Numbered from the stretch's first letter, positions 17,814-26,762 are shown. The stretch is 64,000 bases of DNA from a gamma proteobacterium HTCC2207 (GCA_000153445.1 CH672397.1:354930-418929), one strand, 5' to 3'. Numbers and translations are program-made. Notes: generated by a model from the letters alone, not told the origin.

Positions 17814-18629
17814 TTAGAGCCTCAAGTCAGCCCAAATAGGGCAGTGGTCAGAGGGTTTTTCAAAGCCTCTGGCTGCGGTATCTATACCGGTTTCTGTGAC
17901 CAGCTTCATCAGTGAGGGCGAAGCCAGAATAAGGTCAATGCGCAGACCGCGCTTTGGCTCCAATTCAAAACCTTTGCTGCGATAGTCAAACCAGCTGTAG
18001 CTATCATCGGCGGCATTTTGCTCTCTAAAGCTATCCTGTAAGCCCCAGTCGAGCAAGTTTTGCAGCCATTGCCGCTCCTCGGGCAGAAAGGCGCACTTGC
18101 CAGTCTTGATCCAGCGCTTGGCATTTTCCGGCTTAATACCTACGTCTATGTCGTTGGCTGCGACATTCATATCGCCCATCACTGACACCAGATCATCGGC
18201 GTTAAAGTTGCTATCTAAATAGGCTAGTAGATCTGCATAAAACTTTTCTTTGGCGGGAAATTTGGTTGGGTGAGCACGGCTCTCGCCCTGGGGAAAATAG
18301 CCATTGATGACATGCACTGTTTGGCCGTTAATAGAGTACTGGCCGTGAATCATGCGCCGCTGGGCATCTTCGCCATCTGAGGGATAGCCCCGAGTAATAT
18401 TAATGGCGGGAGCCTTACTCAGCAGGGCAACGCCATAATGGCCTTTTTGACCATGAAAGTTCACCTCATAGCCCAGATCCGCAATCGCCTGATGGGGAAA
18501 CTCCTCATCGCTGACCTTGGTTTCCTGAAGGCCGATAATATCGGGCGAGTGCTGATTAATCATCGCTTCTAGCTGATGCAGGCGGGAACGCAAACCGTTG
18601 ACGTTAAATGAAACAATCCGTGCTGCCAT
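17814..18629 (-). CDS. xthA: Exodeoxyribonuclease III
   Basis: The 271-residue product is an AP endonuclease and 3'-5' exonuclease of base-excision repair. The EEP-fold motifs are present: FNVNGLRSRLHQLE (metal-site Asn), LQETKVSDEEFP (catalytic Glu), GYFPQG, MGDMNVAANDIDVG (catalytic Asp/Asn), and the C-terminal KPSDHCPIWADL (catalytic His-Asp). Length agrees with E. coli XthA (268). It starts 2 bases after the prc stop, so it is probably transcribed with prc. Confidence 0.94.
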   Translation of the reverse strand: MAARIVSFNVNGLRSRLHQLEAMINQHSPDIIGLQETKVSDEEFPHQAIADLGYEVNFHGQKGHYGVALLSKAPAINITRGYPSDGEDAQRRMIHGQYSINGQTVHVINGYFPQGESRAHPTKFPAKEKFYADLLAYLDSNFNADDLVSVMGDMNVAANDIDVGIKPENAKRWIKTGKCAFLPEERQWLQNLLDWGLQDSFREQNAADDSYSWFDYRSKGFELEPKRGLRIDLILASPSLMKLVTETGIDTAARGFEKPSDHCPIWADLRL

Positions 18630-18631
18630 AA

Positions 18632-20887
18632 TTATTTCTCTACCTTTTCGGCGCGGACTATCATTTGCTTGCTAGCAGGCTTTGCTTGAAGGCGTATTTG
18701 GTCGGCGAGAATATAGCCAGCTTCCTGAAGCATAGGGTCAGTTTCGGCTATATTTTCATCGTCAGCCAGGCCTTCCTCATCGCCTTCAGTCTTGGTTCCT
18801 TGTTTGCTCTCAGTGACTAAGCTGTCGTTAGAGCGTGTTGGCGCGACGGCAGTGTCGGTCTTTGCGTGATCTTGGGCTTCAGATTCAGTACCGGCGTCGT
18901 CTGACGTCTTGTTATCGCTCTCAGCGTCTGTCGCATCATCGTCGCTGTCTTTATTGTCGTTTTTCCAGGCTTTCTGGTCGGCATAGAGCTCAAGGCCTTT
19001 TAACTTTCGGCGCTTATTTTCAAGTAAAAATCGCTGGGTATCCCAGTCGCTAATGCGGGCACGGCGCTTTTCAATATTCAATGACACCGCTTTGTCAGCG
19101 TCCCAACTGTTACTTAGTTCCAGTGTGTTCACAAGGTGTAAAAAGTCAGGGTCCTGAGAAATGCGCAGCTTATGTTCGGCGTCTAAAAGCGGCACAAATT
19201 GCTTTACACCGGCCAACGGCTTGAACGGTACGCTGTGAATATTGTCCCAGGGCAGGGCATTGTCCTGCTGACTCTCACCCACTTCCTGTTTGTCATAGAG
19301 AGAGGGGAACTCGATATCCGGCACCACGCCTCGATGCTGAGTGCTGTCGCCGGAGACACGATAGAACTTCGAAACGGTGAGCTTCAATTGACCACTGCTG
19401 AGGCCGGTAACATCTTGCACGGTTCCCTTGCCAAAGCTTTGGCTACCAACCACAACCGCTCGTCCATAGTCCTGCAGTGCGCCGGCAAAAATCTCAGAGG
19501 CCGAGGCGCTTAGGCGATTGATCATTACTAACAGCGGGCCATTGTAGGCGGCACGCATCATTGCCCGCTGATCACGGGAAACCTGTTGGTAGGCATTGCG
19601 AATTTGTACCACAGGACCTGTACCGATAAATAAGTCCGTCAGCATGGTGGCTTCATGGAGCGAGCCGCCACCGTTGTTACGCAGATCTAGGACAATACCA
19701 TCAACCTGTTCTTCGCGAAGTTCGCTGAGTAGTTTATACACGTCTCTAGTGGTACTTTTATACTCTGGATCGCGCTTGCGATAGGCCTCAAAGTCCATAT
19801 AAAAAGCGGGAATATCAATCACGCCTAGCTTTAAATCGGTGCCATTTTGATTGATATTAATGATTTTGCTCTGGGCGGATTTTTCTTCCAGCTTCACCTT
19901 GTCTCGAACTATAGCAATGACCTTGGTGCTGTCCGCAGAGTCGCTGCCACCCTCGATAAGCTCTAGTCTGACGGTGGAATCTTTAGCGCCACGTATCAGC
20001 TCCACTACATCATCAATACGCCAGCCAATAACATCCACAAGCTCTTCGTCGCCCTGAGCCACAGCAATAATTTTGTCGGAGGCTTTTAAGATGCCTTGTA
20101 AATCGGCTGGTCCACCGGGAATAACCCGTGCAACCTTGGTGTATTCTTCCTCAGTGCGCAATTCGGCGCCAATGCCTTCCAGAGACAGCGACATATTGAT
20201 TTGAAAATTCTCGGTGGTACGTGGCGAAAAATAGGATGTGTGGGGGTCGTATAGGGAGGCTAGGGCGTTGGCATATAGCTGAAAGACATCTTGGCTGTCG
20301 CGCTGTTCCATCTGAGTGATCTGGTTGCTAAAGCGCTTTACTAAAAGCTCACGCGCTTTAACCGGCTCCTTATCATTGAGCAATAGCCGGATCATTGAAT
20401 CTTTGATGCGCTTGCGCCAGTAGTCCCGTTGCTCTGACTCAGTCAGCATCCACTGACGTTCTTCACCGTCGAGAACTAGAGTCTCATCGACGCTGTAATC
20501 GAATTCATAGTCGCTTTCCAGTAGCGCTATATTGGCCTGTAACTGCTCAAGCAATCGATCACGGAGGCGATTGAACATTACAAAACCTGGTGCCACATCA
20601 CCGCGGCGTGCTAAATCGTCCAGTTTGGTGGACCACTGATTAAACTCTTCAATATCAGACTGCAGGAAATAACTCTTTAGTGGATCTAGCATCTCTATGT
20701 AGGTGGAGAGGTAGCGCTGAGAGAGGTCATCGTTAATATCTTGGCCACGGTAATGGCGAGTTGCCAAGCGATCGAGAATTTCGCGAAAGAGTGCTGTTTG
20801 TTCAGTCTGCTTCTCGATAGGTGCAATGGCTACCGCGGATAGCGAAACCGAAATCGTGAGTAGGAAGGCAAGTAAAGCGCGCGACAT
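18632..20887 (-). CDS. prc: Tail-specific (carboxy-terminal processing) protease Prc
   Basis: A 751-residue periplasmic serine protease that trims or degrades proteins from their C-termini. It has a signal peptide (SRALLAFLLTISVSLSAVA), an N-terminal helical domain, a PDZ domain (GIGAELRTEEEYTKVARVIP, then DDVVELIRGA), and the S41 catalytic core with LSASASEIFAGAL (Ser) and SFGKGTVQ (Lys). The ATG at 20887 is preferred because AGGA lies 8 bases upstream; the ATG at 20905 has none. Near the C-terminus, about 75 residues are very acidic and Ser/Thr/Asp-rich (DNKDSDDDATDAESDN), unlike E. coli Prc. Confidence 0.93.
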   Translation of the reverse strand: MSRALLAFLLTISVSLSAVAIAPIEKQTEQTALFREILDRLATRHYRGQDINDDLSQRYLSTYIEMLDPLKSYFLQSDIEEFNQWSTKLDDLARRGDVAPGFVMFNRLRDRLLEQLQANIALLESDYEFDYSVDETLVLDGEERQWMLTESEQRDYWRKRIKDSMIRLLLNDKEPVKARELLVKRFSNQITQMEQRDSQDVFQLYANALASLYDPHTSYFSPRTTENFQINMSLSLEGIGAELRTEEEYTKVARVIPGGPADLQGILKASDKIIAVAQGDEELVDVIGWRIDDVVELIRGAKDSTVRLELIEGGSDSADSTKVIAIVRDKVKLEEKSAQSKIININQNGTDLKLGVIDIPAFYMDFEAYRKRDPEYKSTTRDVYKLLSELREEQVDGIVLDLRNNGGGSLHEATMLTDLFIGTGPVVQIRNAYQQVSRDQRAMMRAAYNGPLLVMINRLSASASEIFAGALQDYGRAVVVGSQSFGKGTVQDVTGLSSGQLKLTVSKFYRVSGDSTQHRGVVPDIEFPSLYDKQEVGESQQDNALPWDNIHSVPFKPLAGVKQFVPLLDAEHKLRISQDPDFLHLVNTLELSNSWDADKAVSLNIEKRRARISDWDTQRFLLENKRRKLKGLELYADQKAWKNDNKDSDDDATDAESDNKTSDDAGTESEAQDHAKTDTAVAPTRSNDSLVTESKQGTKTEGDEEGLADDENIAETDPMLQEAGYILADQIRLQAKPASKQMIVRAEKVEK

Positions 20888-21036
20888 AATGTTTGTCCTT
20901 ATCATTGTGAAGCTAGTTTAGCAGAAGTCGATTTAACTGCTATAGACATCTGGTTCGTTAATTTGCTCGTTAAGCGCATAATAAAGATTCTTGTTAGCTG
21001 TTGCTGCAGATAGGGCAATGCCTACCTTTCCGCTAT

Positions 21037-21096
21037 GTCCTCTAATCTCAATTAGTGGACTTTAGTAGACAGTCTTGCTAGAGGCTGATAAAGTCC
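21037..21096. promoter_or_regulatory. Nested inverted repeats upstream of the tyrosine recombinase
   Basis: The pair gtcctctaat / attagtggac (21037-21046 and 21051-21060, one mismatch, CTCA centre) is followed by ggacttta / taaagtcc (21057-21064 and 21089-21096, perfect, 24-base spacing). The two palindromes share the GGAC. They end 31 bases before the recombinase ATG and could be an operator or a recombination core site. Function is inferred from position only. Confidence 0.45.
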
Positions 21097-21127
21097 CATA
21101 CAAGTGAATACTTGAGAAATCACCTTA

Positions 21128-22405
21128 ATGTCCAAAGCCTTCAATGCCTGCCCACTGTTTGATGCTCATAAGTCTTTTGTACGTCTGCCAATGGCCATTA
21201 AGATGCTTGACGGCTACCCAGACTCGAAATTATTTCTCGATAAGATCTGTAAGCAAAATCCTGATGCTCGTGAAGACTTTCTCTACACGCAATCCTTTCT
21301 AAAAAGTTACAGTCGTAAAAGTGAAGCTACGTTTCGCGGTTACCGCAATGAAGTTGAGCGCCTGTTGCTCTGGGCCTGGACGGTAGCTGGCAAAAGCGTT
21401 ATCCAGCTTAAGCGTCCAGATTTAGAGGGTTATTTCGACTTTGTCCACAATCCTCCCGTGGCCTGGGTCGGTGATTCTGTGCAGGATCGCTTTAAAACAA
21501 TCGGCGGAGAGTGCCGTCAAAACAAAAATTGGCGGCCATTTGTCGGCAAACTGGCCAAGGAAGACCGCAAGCAAGCAATGGTGGAGGGCGCTGATATCAA
21601 AGTCTCAAAGGACGGGCATAGCCTAAGTCACGAGGCTATGAAAATCTGCTACTCGGCCGTGTCCGCTTATTACGACTATTTGACCGACGAAGGTTATGCC
21701 TTTGGCAACCCTATTCCGGCGATTCGCAAACAGTCGCCCTATTTGATTAAAGGTGCAACTCAGAAGACTATTAAACGGCTGTCGGATCTTCAGTGGGATT
21801 TCGTGCTGGAGTGCGCCGAGCAAGCCGCTGATAAAGATCCTATGCATGAGCGTACATTGTTTGTGATCGCGACCCTTAAAACCTTGTATCTAAGAGTATC
21901 TGAGCTCTCTGATCGATCAAACTGGCAGCCGGTGTGGAAGCATTATTGGCAGGACAGCGACGGCAATAACTGGCTTAAAGTGCTAGGGAAAGGCAATAAG
22001 CTGCGAGATGTTTCAGTGCCGAGTGCCCTTTCACCCTATATTGAGCGCTATCAGCGTTACCGTTTATCACTAAACTCATCCTTTGGCATTAACTCCGCCA
22101 TGGTGGCTAAAAATCGTGGTTCAGGGGGTATGACGTCTAGGCAACTGCGGCGTATTGTTCAGGACGCTTTTGATCTGGCTTACGAAAAGATGGTCGCTGA
22201 GGGCTTTGGTGGCGATGCTAAGGCGTTGCGTGAGGCTACGACACACTGGTTGAGACATACTGGCGCGTCACAGGATATTGCCACCAGGCCCTTAAAACAT
22301 ATGTCGGATGATCTTGGTCATGCCAGTATGGGCACCACGGATCAGGTTTATATACAGTCAGATATGAAAGAGCGTGCCAAGTCTGGAAAAGGACGGGATG
22401 TTTAA
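21128..22405 (+). CDS. Site-specific tyrosine recombinase / integrase, solitary
   Basis: The 425-residue protein has an N-terminal SAM-like core-binding domain (about 50-190) and a catalytic domain. All catalytic residues are visible: R256 (LYLRVSEL), K288 (LGKGNK), H373 and R376 (THWLRHTG), H398 (DDLGHAS) and the nucleophile Y408 (TTDQVYI). It is therefore probably active. No other phage or plasmid genes, no tRNA gene and no recognisable att duplication are nearby, so it is either a stand-alone recombinase or an element remnant. An ATG start is used; GAAATCACCTTA upstream gives no strong ribosome-binding site. Confidence 0.88.
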   Translation: MSKAFNACPLFDAHKSFVRLPMAIKMLDGYPDSKLFLDKICKQNPDAREDFLYTQSFLKSYSRKSEATFRGYRNEVERLLLWAWTVAGKSVIQLKRPDLEGYFDFVHNPPVAWVGDSVQDRFKTIGGECRQNKNWRPFVGKLAKEDRKQAMVEGADIKVSKDGHSLSHEAMKICYSAVSAYYDYLTDEGYAFGNPIPAIRKQSPYLIKGATQKTIKRLSDLQWDFVLECAEQAADKDPMHERTLFVIATLKTLYLRVSELSDRSNWQPVWKHYWQDSDGNNWLKVLGKGNKLRDVSVPSALSPYIERYQRYRLSLNSSFGINSAMVAKNRGSGGMTSRQLRRIVQDAFDLAYEKMVAEGFGGDAKALREATTHWLRHTGASQDIATRPLKHMSDDLGHASMGTTDQVYIQSDMKERAKSGKGRDV

Positions 22406-22517
22406 TAACGCCAATAAGTATATTTATATCATATATTTATAGGCTTATTGTTATCTAATTTATTAATATAGAACATCCCCCAATTAAGGCGGATGTGCCC
22501 TGCTGGAGAACAGTTCT

Positions 22518-23258
22518 TTGACGATTAAAATTGGTATTTTACGGGCGGACGACGTCTCTCTCGAGTTAGCTCCAGACTTTGGTGAGTATCCGCAGATGAT
22601 CGAAGAGTTAATCGTTGCTGTCAATCTTACTCGTGGTGCTGATGCGAAACGCTTGCAATTTACTACCTACGCAGTCAATCGGCAGCAGTACCCCGGTCAT
22701 ATAGACGAGGTCGACGCCTATATTATTACAGGCAGTAAAAGTAGCGTATACGATCAGGAGCCCTGGATTGCGGACCTGCACCGCTTCGTTGAGGCGTTGC
22801 ACAGCAATAATAAGAAGACTATAGGCATCTGTTTTGGCCATCAAATCATTGCGTCAGCGCTGGGCGGCAAAGTAGAGAAGGCTGCTGTAGGCTGGGGTGT
22901 GGGAGTCAAAGCCACAAGTCTCACGAAAGCGGCGACTGATGCTGGTCTGAAGTTAGATGCCGGCAATAGGAGTCTTAACTTGCTTTACAGCCATCAGGAT
23001 CAGGTAACTCTGCCCGCCCCCGGCAGCACCCTACTGGCCTCAACTGATATCTGCCCTGTGGCGATGACCGCAATTGGAGAACATATACTTAGCTTTCAGG
23101 GTCATCCTGAGTTCTCTCATGATTATGCTGAGGCGCTTTATAGGTTGCGGGAAAAGAACTATCCGCCGGCCATATACAAAAACGCCATGGTCTCGCTGGA
23201 ACAGCAGGAGCATGGCGCATTGGTAGCAGGCTGGATTATCGACTTTATAGCGGACTAA
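22518..23258 (+). CDS. Class I glutamine amidotransferase-like hydrolase
   Basis: The 246-residue cytosolic protein has the class I GATase triad: C105 in GICFGHQ, with H196 and E198 in FQGHPEF. It resembles stand-alone GMP-synthase-like amidotransferases that hydrolyse gamma-glutamyl amides, more than the PuuD (peptidase C26) branch. Translation starts at TTG 22518 with GGAGAA about 8 bases upstream. It lies beside the puuA-like and puuB-like genes, so hydrolysis of a gamma-glutamyl intermediate in polyamine or amine catabolism is a plausible inference. The stop codon lies inside a 16-bp tandem repeat. Confidence 0.78.
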   Translation: MTIKIGILRADDVSLELAPDFGEYPQMIEELIVAVNLTRGADAKRLQFTTYAVNRQQYPGHIDEVDAYIITGSKSSVYDQEPWIADLHRFVEALHSNNKKTIGICFGHQIIASALGGKVEKAAVGWGVGVKATSLTKAATDAGLKLDAGNRSLNLLYSHQDQVTLPAPGSTLLASTDICPVAMTAIGEHILSFQGHPEFSHDYAEALYRLREKNYPPAIYKNAMVSLEQQEHGALVAGWIIDFIAD

Positions 23259-23312
23259 TTAAATAGCGGACTAATTAAATAGCGGACAAACTAAATAGCG
23301 GGCTAACCGACC
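23249..23312. repeat. 16-bp tandem repeat across the 3' end of the amidotransferase gene
   Basis: Two perfect copies of agcggactaattaaat (23249-23264, 23265-23280), one diverged copy (23281-23296) and a fourth partial copy. The first copy contains the stop codon of the upstream gene, so the array arose by duplicating the gene end. Confidence 0.9.
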
Positions 23313-23325
23313 TGTTAAATGGCCG

Positions 23326-24669
23326 TTAAACCGTCAGCAGCAGGAATTCTCGCTCCCAAGAGGAAATCACCCGATTAAACTCCTCAAACTCTACCAGCTT
23401 TATAGAGGTGTAGAGCTGGATAAACTCGCTACCAAATATCTCTACAATATCTCTGTCTTCCTGTAGCCCACGCAGCGCCTCCTCAAGGGTTCGCGGCATT
23501 TGCATCTCTTCGTTATAAGCGTTGCCATGGAATGGCTCTGAGGGTTTGATGCCCTTCTTAAGGCCAAGGTAGCCGCAGGCCAGCGTGGCGGCAATCGACA
23601 GGTAAGGGTTAACATCAGCGCCGGGAAAGCGATTCTCGATACGATAATCTTTGGGTGCTGCATCTGGTACGCGCAATCCAGTGGTTCGGTTATCAAAGCC
23701 CCAGTGTAAGTTGATGGGTGCAGCAACCTCGCGCGTAAATCGGCGGTAAGAGTTTACATTGGGCGCGAAAAAGCTCATTACAAAAGGCGTGTAGGTCTGC
23801 AGGCCGCCTAAATAATGATAAAACGCGTCACTGTACTCGCCATCCGCGGTGGCAAAGATATTGGAGCCATCTTCTAAAGACAATACACTTTGATGGATAT
23901 GTTTCGCCGAGCCGGGCTCTGAAGCCATGGGTTTGGCCATAAATGTCGCGTAAATATTGTGTTTTAAGGCTGCCTCACGAGCCAGGCGCTTAAAGGTAAA
24001 TACCTGGTCGGCCAGATCGAGAGGGTCACCATGGATAAAGTTGACCTCTAGCTGAGCAGCACCAGATTCATGAATTAGTGTATCAAGATCTAGCCCCATG
24101 GCGTCGCCATAGCTGTACATGGTCTCAACAAAGTCCTCAAACTCATTAGCCGCATCAATACTGTAGGACTGACGCGCCGTCTCATGTCGTCCGGAGCGTC
24201 CGATTGGCGGTTTGAGGGCGGAGTCTGGGTCGATGTTTTTTTCAATCAGATAGAACTCAACTTCCGGGGCTATCACGGGTTTCAGCCCTTCCGCTTCGTA
24301 GAGCGCAAGAATACGTTTCAATACATTGCGTGACGAAAATGGATGGGGCTTGCCGTCTTTGGTATAGCAGTCGTGAATAATTTGTACGGTGGCCTCATTA
24401 GCCCAGGGGACTTTGCGCATAGTCGAGGGGTCAGGCTCAAGCAGCATATCGCCATCAACCGTACCCAGTAATTCCCAAAAATCATCAGAGTACTCACCGG
24501 TAACCGTCTGGGCCAGGATGCCCTCGGGCAAGCGGCTGTCCTCTTTGACAAACTTATTCGCAGGAATAAATTTACCCCGAGCGTTACCGGTAATGTCCGG
24601 AACCAGGCATTCCACCTCGCTGATTAGATTTTCTTTAAGAAACTCTTCTACCGATTCTTCCGACTGCAT
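23326..24669 (-). CDS. puuA: Glutamine-synthetase family protein, gamma-glutamylpolyamine synthetase-like
   Basis: The 447-residue GS-fold enzyme probably ligates glutamate to putrescine or another amine with ATP. Motifs include IAPEVEFYLIEKNIDPDS (GS metal Glu), HESGAAQLEVNFIHGDPLD, the SEPGSAKHIHQSVLSLEDGS ATP-site segment and FPGADVNPYLSIAATLACG. The shape fits PuuA-type proteins (about 450 residues), not the 470-residue housekeeping GlnA. The ATG at 24669 has AGG upstream and is preferred over the GTG at 24684. It is divergent from the puuB-like gene across an operator-like repeat. The polyamine substrate is inferred from family and neighbours. Confidence 0.82.
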   Translation of the reverse strand: MQSEESVEEFLKENLISEVECLVPDITGNARGKFIPANKFVKEDSRLPEGILAQTVTGEYSDDFWELLGTVDGDMLLEPDPSTMRKVPWANEATVQIIHDCYTKDGKPHPFSSRNVLKRILALYEAEGLKPVIAPEVEFYLIEKNIDPDSALKPPIGRSGRHETARQSYSIDAANEFEDFVETMYSYGDAMGLDLDTLIHESGAAQLEVNFIHGDPLDLADQVFTFKRLAREAALKHNIYATFMAKPMASEPGSAKHIHQSVLSLEDGSNIFATADGEYSDAFYHYLGGLQTYTPFVMSFFAPNVNSYRRFTREVAAPINLHWGFDNRTTGLRVPDAAPKDYRIENRFPGADVNPYLSIAATLACGYLGLKKGIKPSEPFHGNAYNEEMQMPRTLEEALRGLQEDRDIVEIFGSEFIQLYTSIKLVEFEEFNRVISSWEREFLLLTV

Positions 24670-24720
24670 AAAGCACCTATCCACAGGTTGTATATAAGTA
24701 TTAAATTTACTGCCTATTTC

Positions 24721-24754
24721 GAATTATTATTCAATTAATGTTGAATTATTATTC
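24721..24754. promoter_or_regulatory. Twin operator-like boxes between puuA-like and puuB-like genes
   Basis: The 12-mer gaattattattc occurs twice (24721-24732 and 24743-24754), 22 bases centre to centre, about two helical turns. Each box has GAAT/ATTC ends, and the whole is a near-palindrome. It lies in the divergent promoter gap. The TetR-family protein encoded just downstream of puuB is the obvious candidate to bind it. Confidence 0.6.
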
Positions 24755-24801
24755 GAAAAGATGGTAATGTCAATTTTTAATCAGCTCGAGCCGTTCTTTT
24801 T

Positions 24802-26073
24802 ATGCAAGAAGTAAACTCTTACTACGCTGATAGCGCTGGCCCGCAGCCCGCTCACGCTCCCTTACAGGGTGAGCAGCGGGCTGATATCTGCATAGTTGGT
24901 GCCGGTTATACGGGTCTATCCTCTGCCCTTCATTTAGCTGAACGCGGTTATTCTGTGATTGTTCTGGAAGCCGAAAGCGTTGGTTTTGGCGCCTCTGGGC
25001 GCAATGGTGGTCATGTGGGCATCGGTCAGCGAAAAGACCAGTACTATCTTGAAGAGCAGTTTGGCAGCGAAATAGCCAGAGGCCTTTGGGATATGGGGTT
25101 AGAGGCTGTAGAGACGGTTAAACAGCTTATCGCCAAACATCAGATTCAGTGCGATGTAAAGCAGGGTATTTTGCATCTAGCTCACCGCAGCAAATACTGC
25201 AGAGAGCTGGAAGACGAGGTGGATCACCTTCGGAATCATTATCAGTTTGAGCAGATGGAGTATGTAGACAGGAGCGCCCTACCCAACTTTCTAGATAGTC
25301 AGGCCTTTTATGGTGCTCAGTGGGATAAGGCATCACTGCATCTGCATCCCCTTAAGTACACTCAGGGCTTGGCCAGGGCCGCCATAGAGGCTGGCGTCAC
25401 CATTTGTGAGCAATCAAAGGTGCTGAGTTACACAGAGGACGCCTCTATTGTTGTGCGCACCGCCAGTGGCACTGTTACCGCTAGCGAGCTGATTTTGGCG
25501 TGCAATGGCTATATCGAAAAGCTCGAGCCGCGTATCAATGGCTATATTATGCCGATCAATAACTTTGTTCTGGCAACCGAACCTCTTTCGGATAAGTTAG
25601 CACGGGCTGTCAGCGCTCAGGACACGGCCATGCAGGACACGCGCTTTGTCATTAACTACTGGAAGCTCTCCGCTGACAATAGGCTTATATTCGGTGGTGG
25701 CGAGAACTACCGTCGCGGGTTTCCGGACGATATCAAAGGCTTTGTGCGCAAATATATGCTGCAGATCTATCCCCAACTTGAAAACACAAAAATTGATTAT
25801 GGCTGGGGCGGCACCCTGGCTATTACTCTTAACCGCATGCCGCACTTTGGCCGTATAGGGTCGAATATATGGCACCTTCAGGGCTATTCCGGTCATGGCG
25901 TACCCACTGCGACCTTTGCTGGCAAGCTTGTCGCTGAAGCCATTAGCGGTAAGCTTGAGCGCTTTGATTTAATGTCCAGCTTGCCGACTCGCAAATTTCC
26001 CGGCGGCACTCTGCTGCGCTGGCCGGGGATGGTCGCCGGTATGCTTTACTTCGCGCTTCGCGACAGGATTTGA
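24802..26073 (+). CDS. puuB: FAD-dependent oxidoreductase, gamma-glutamylputrescine oxidase-like
   Basis: A 423-residue DAO-family flavoprotein. The N-terminal FAD motif is ADICIVGAGYTGLSSALHLA, then VLEAESVGFGASGRNGGHVG. The C-terminal FAD region is NRMPHFGRIGSNIWHLQGYS with GHGVPTATFAGKLVAEAISG. PuuB oxidises gamma-glutamylputrescine to the aldehyde. Its place beside a puuA-like gene supports that role, though relatives act on other secondary amines. The ATG at 24802 gives the family N-terminus. It is followed after 2 bases by a TetR gene, forming an operon. Confidence 0.85.
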   Translation: MQEVNSYYADSAGPQPAHAPLQGEQRADICIVGAGYTGLSSALHLAERGYSVIVLEAESVGFGASGRNGGHVGIGQRKDQYYLEEQFGSEIARGLWDMGLEAVETVKQLIAKHQIQCDVKQGILHLAHRSKYCRELEDEVDHLRNHYQFEQMEYVDRSALPNFLDSQAFYGAQWDKASLHLHPLKYTQGLARAAIEAGVTICEQSKVLSYTEDASIVVRTASGTVTASELILACNGYIEKLEPRINGYIMPINNFVLATEPLSDKLARAVSAQDTAMQDTRFVINYWKLSADNRLIFGGGENYRRGFPDDIKGFVRKYMLQIYPQLENTKIDYGWGGTLAITLNRMPHFGRIGSNIWHLQGYSGHGVPTATFAGKLVAEAISGKLERFDLMSSLPTRKFPGGTLLRWPGMVAGMLYFALRDRI

Positions 26074-26075
26074 CT

Positions 26076-26705
26076 ATGACTAATGTTCGCACATTGACCC
26101 CACGCAACGCCCCAGTCCAGAAGCGGGCTCTGGAGCGTCGAGCTAAGATACTTGAGGTTACAGCGGTATTGCTTGAGGAAGTGGGTCAGGATGATTTGAC
26201 GACTATCTTGGTGGCTAAGCGCGCAGAGATGTCTGTGGGCACCCTGTACCATTACTTTCCGAATAAATACGCCATTCTCTATGCGCTTGCGGAGCAGTGG
26301 CTTGGAGAGATCGATACGGTATTGCGGGAGTTAGAGGCCGAGCGCCTTGAGACAATGAGCCTAAAGAAGTTTGTGGACAAAACCGTAGAGCGCTTACTGC
26401 TGGCTTATACCAATCAGCGCGGGCTTTTACCCCTGGTGCAAGCAATGTTTGGAGTGCCGGAGTTAAAGGATTTGGACACGGTTCACGACGAGCTGATTAT
26501 TACATCGTTGGCACGTATGTTTGCTCGCTTAGAGGTCGCTGAGCGCCCTGCTGAGCTCTCGCGTCTGGGTCGAGGTTTTCTCGAGATCAATCATGCGTTG
26601 CTGCTAGTGGTGGTTAATCAGGGCAAAGCCGACAGCCTCAAAACGCTGAATGACTTGAAATATGTCAGCCTTTGTTTGCTCGAGAGAGCGAAAAGCCAGT
26701 TTTAA
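26076..26705 (+). CDS. TetR-family regulator of the puu-type locus (putative)
   Basis: A 209-residue regulator with an HTH at about 20-65 (AKILEVTAVLLEEVGQDDLT, then AEMSVGTLYHYFPNKYAILY) and a C-terminal helical ligand domain. ATG 26076 lies 2 bases after the puuB-like stop and has AGGA about 8 bases upstream; a TTG at 26070 is less likely. Being in the operon of a divergent pair with twin operator boxes, it most likely autoregulates the locus. The effector (amine or gamma-glutamylamine) is a guess. Confidence 0.85.
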   Translation: MTNVRTLTPRNAPVQKRALERRAKILEVTAVLLEEVGQDDLTTILVAKRAEMSVGTLYHYFPNKYAILYALAEQWLGEIDTVLRELEAERLETMSLKKFVDKTVERLLLAYTNQRGLLPLVQAMFGVPELKDLDTVHDELIITSLARMFARLEVAERPAELSRLGRGFLEINHALLLVVVNQGKADSLKTLNDLKYVSLCLLERAKSQF

Positions 26706-26762
26706 AACTTTATAATTAAGGTTAATAAAACTCTTTAAGCAATTGTTTATATTATAAAAGTC

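Noticed and set aside
21128-22405. Prophage or genomic island starting at the recombinase
   Set aside because: Both sides carry ordinary chromosomal genes and no phage structural, replication or att features are visible.
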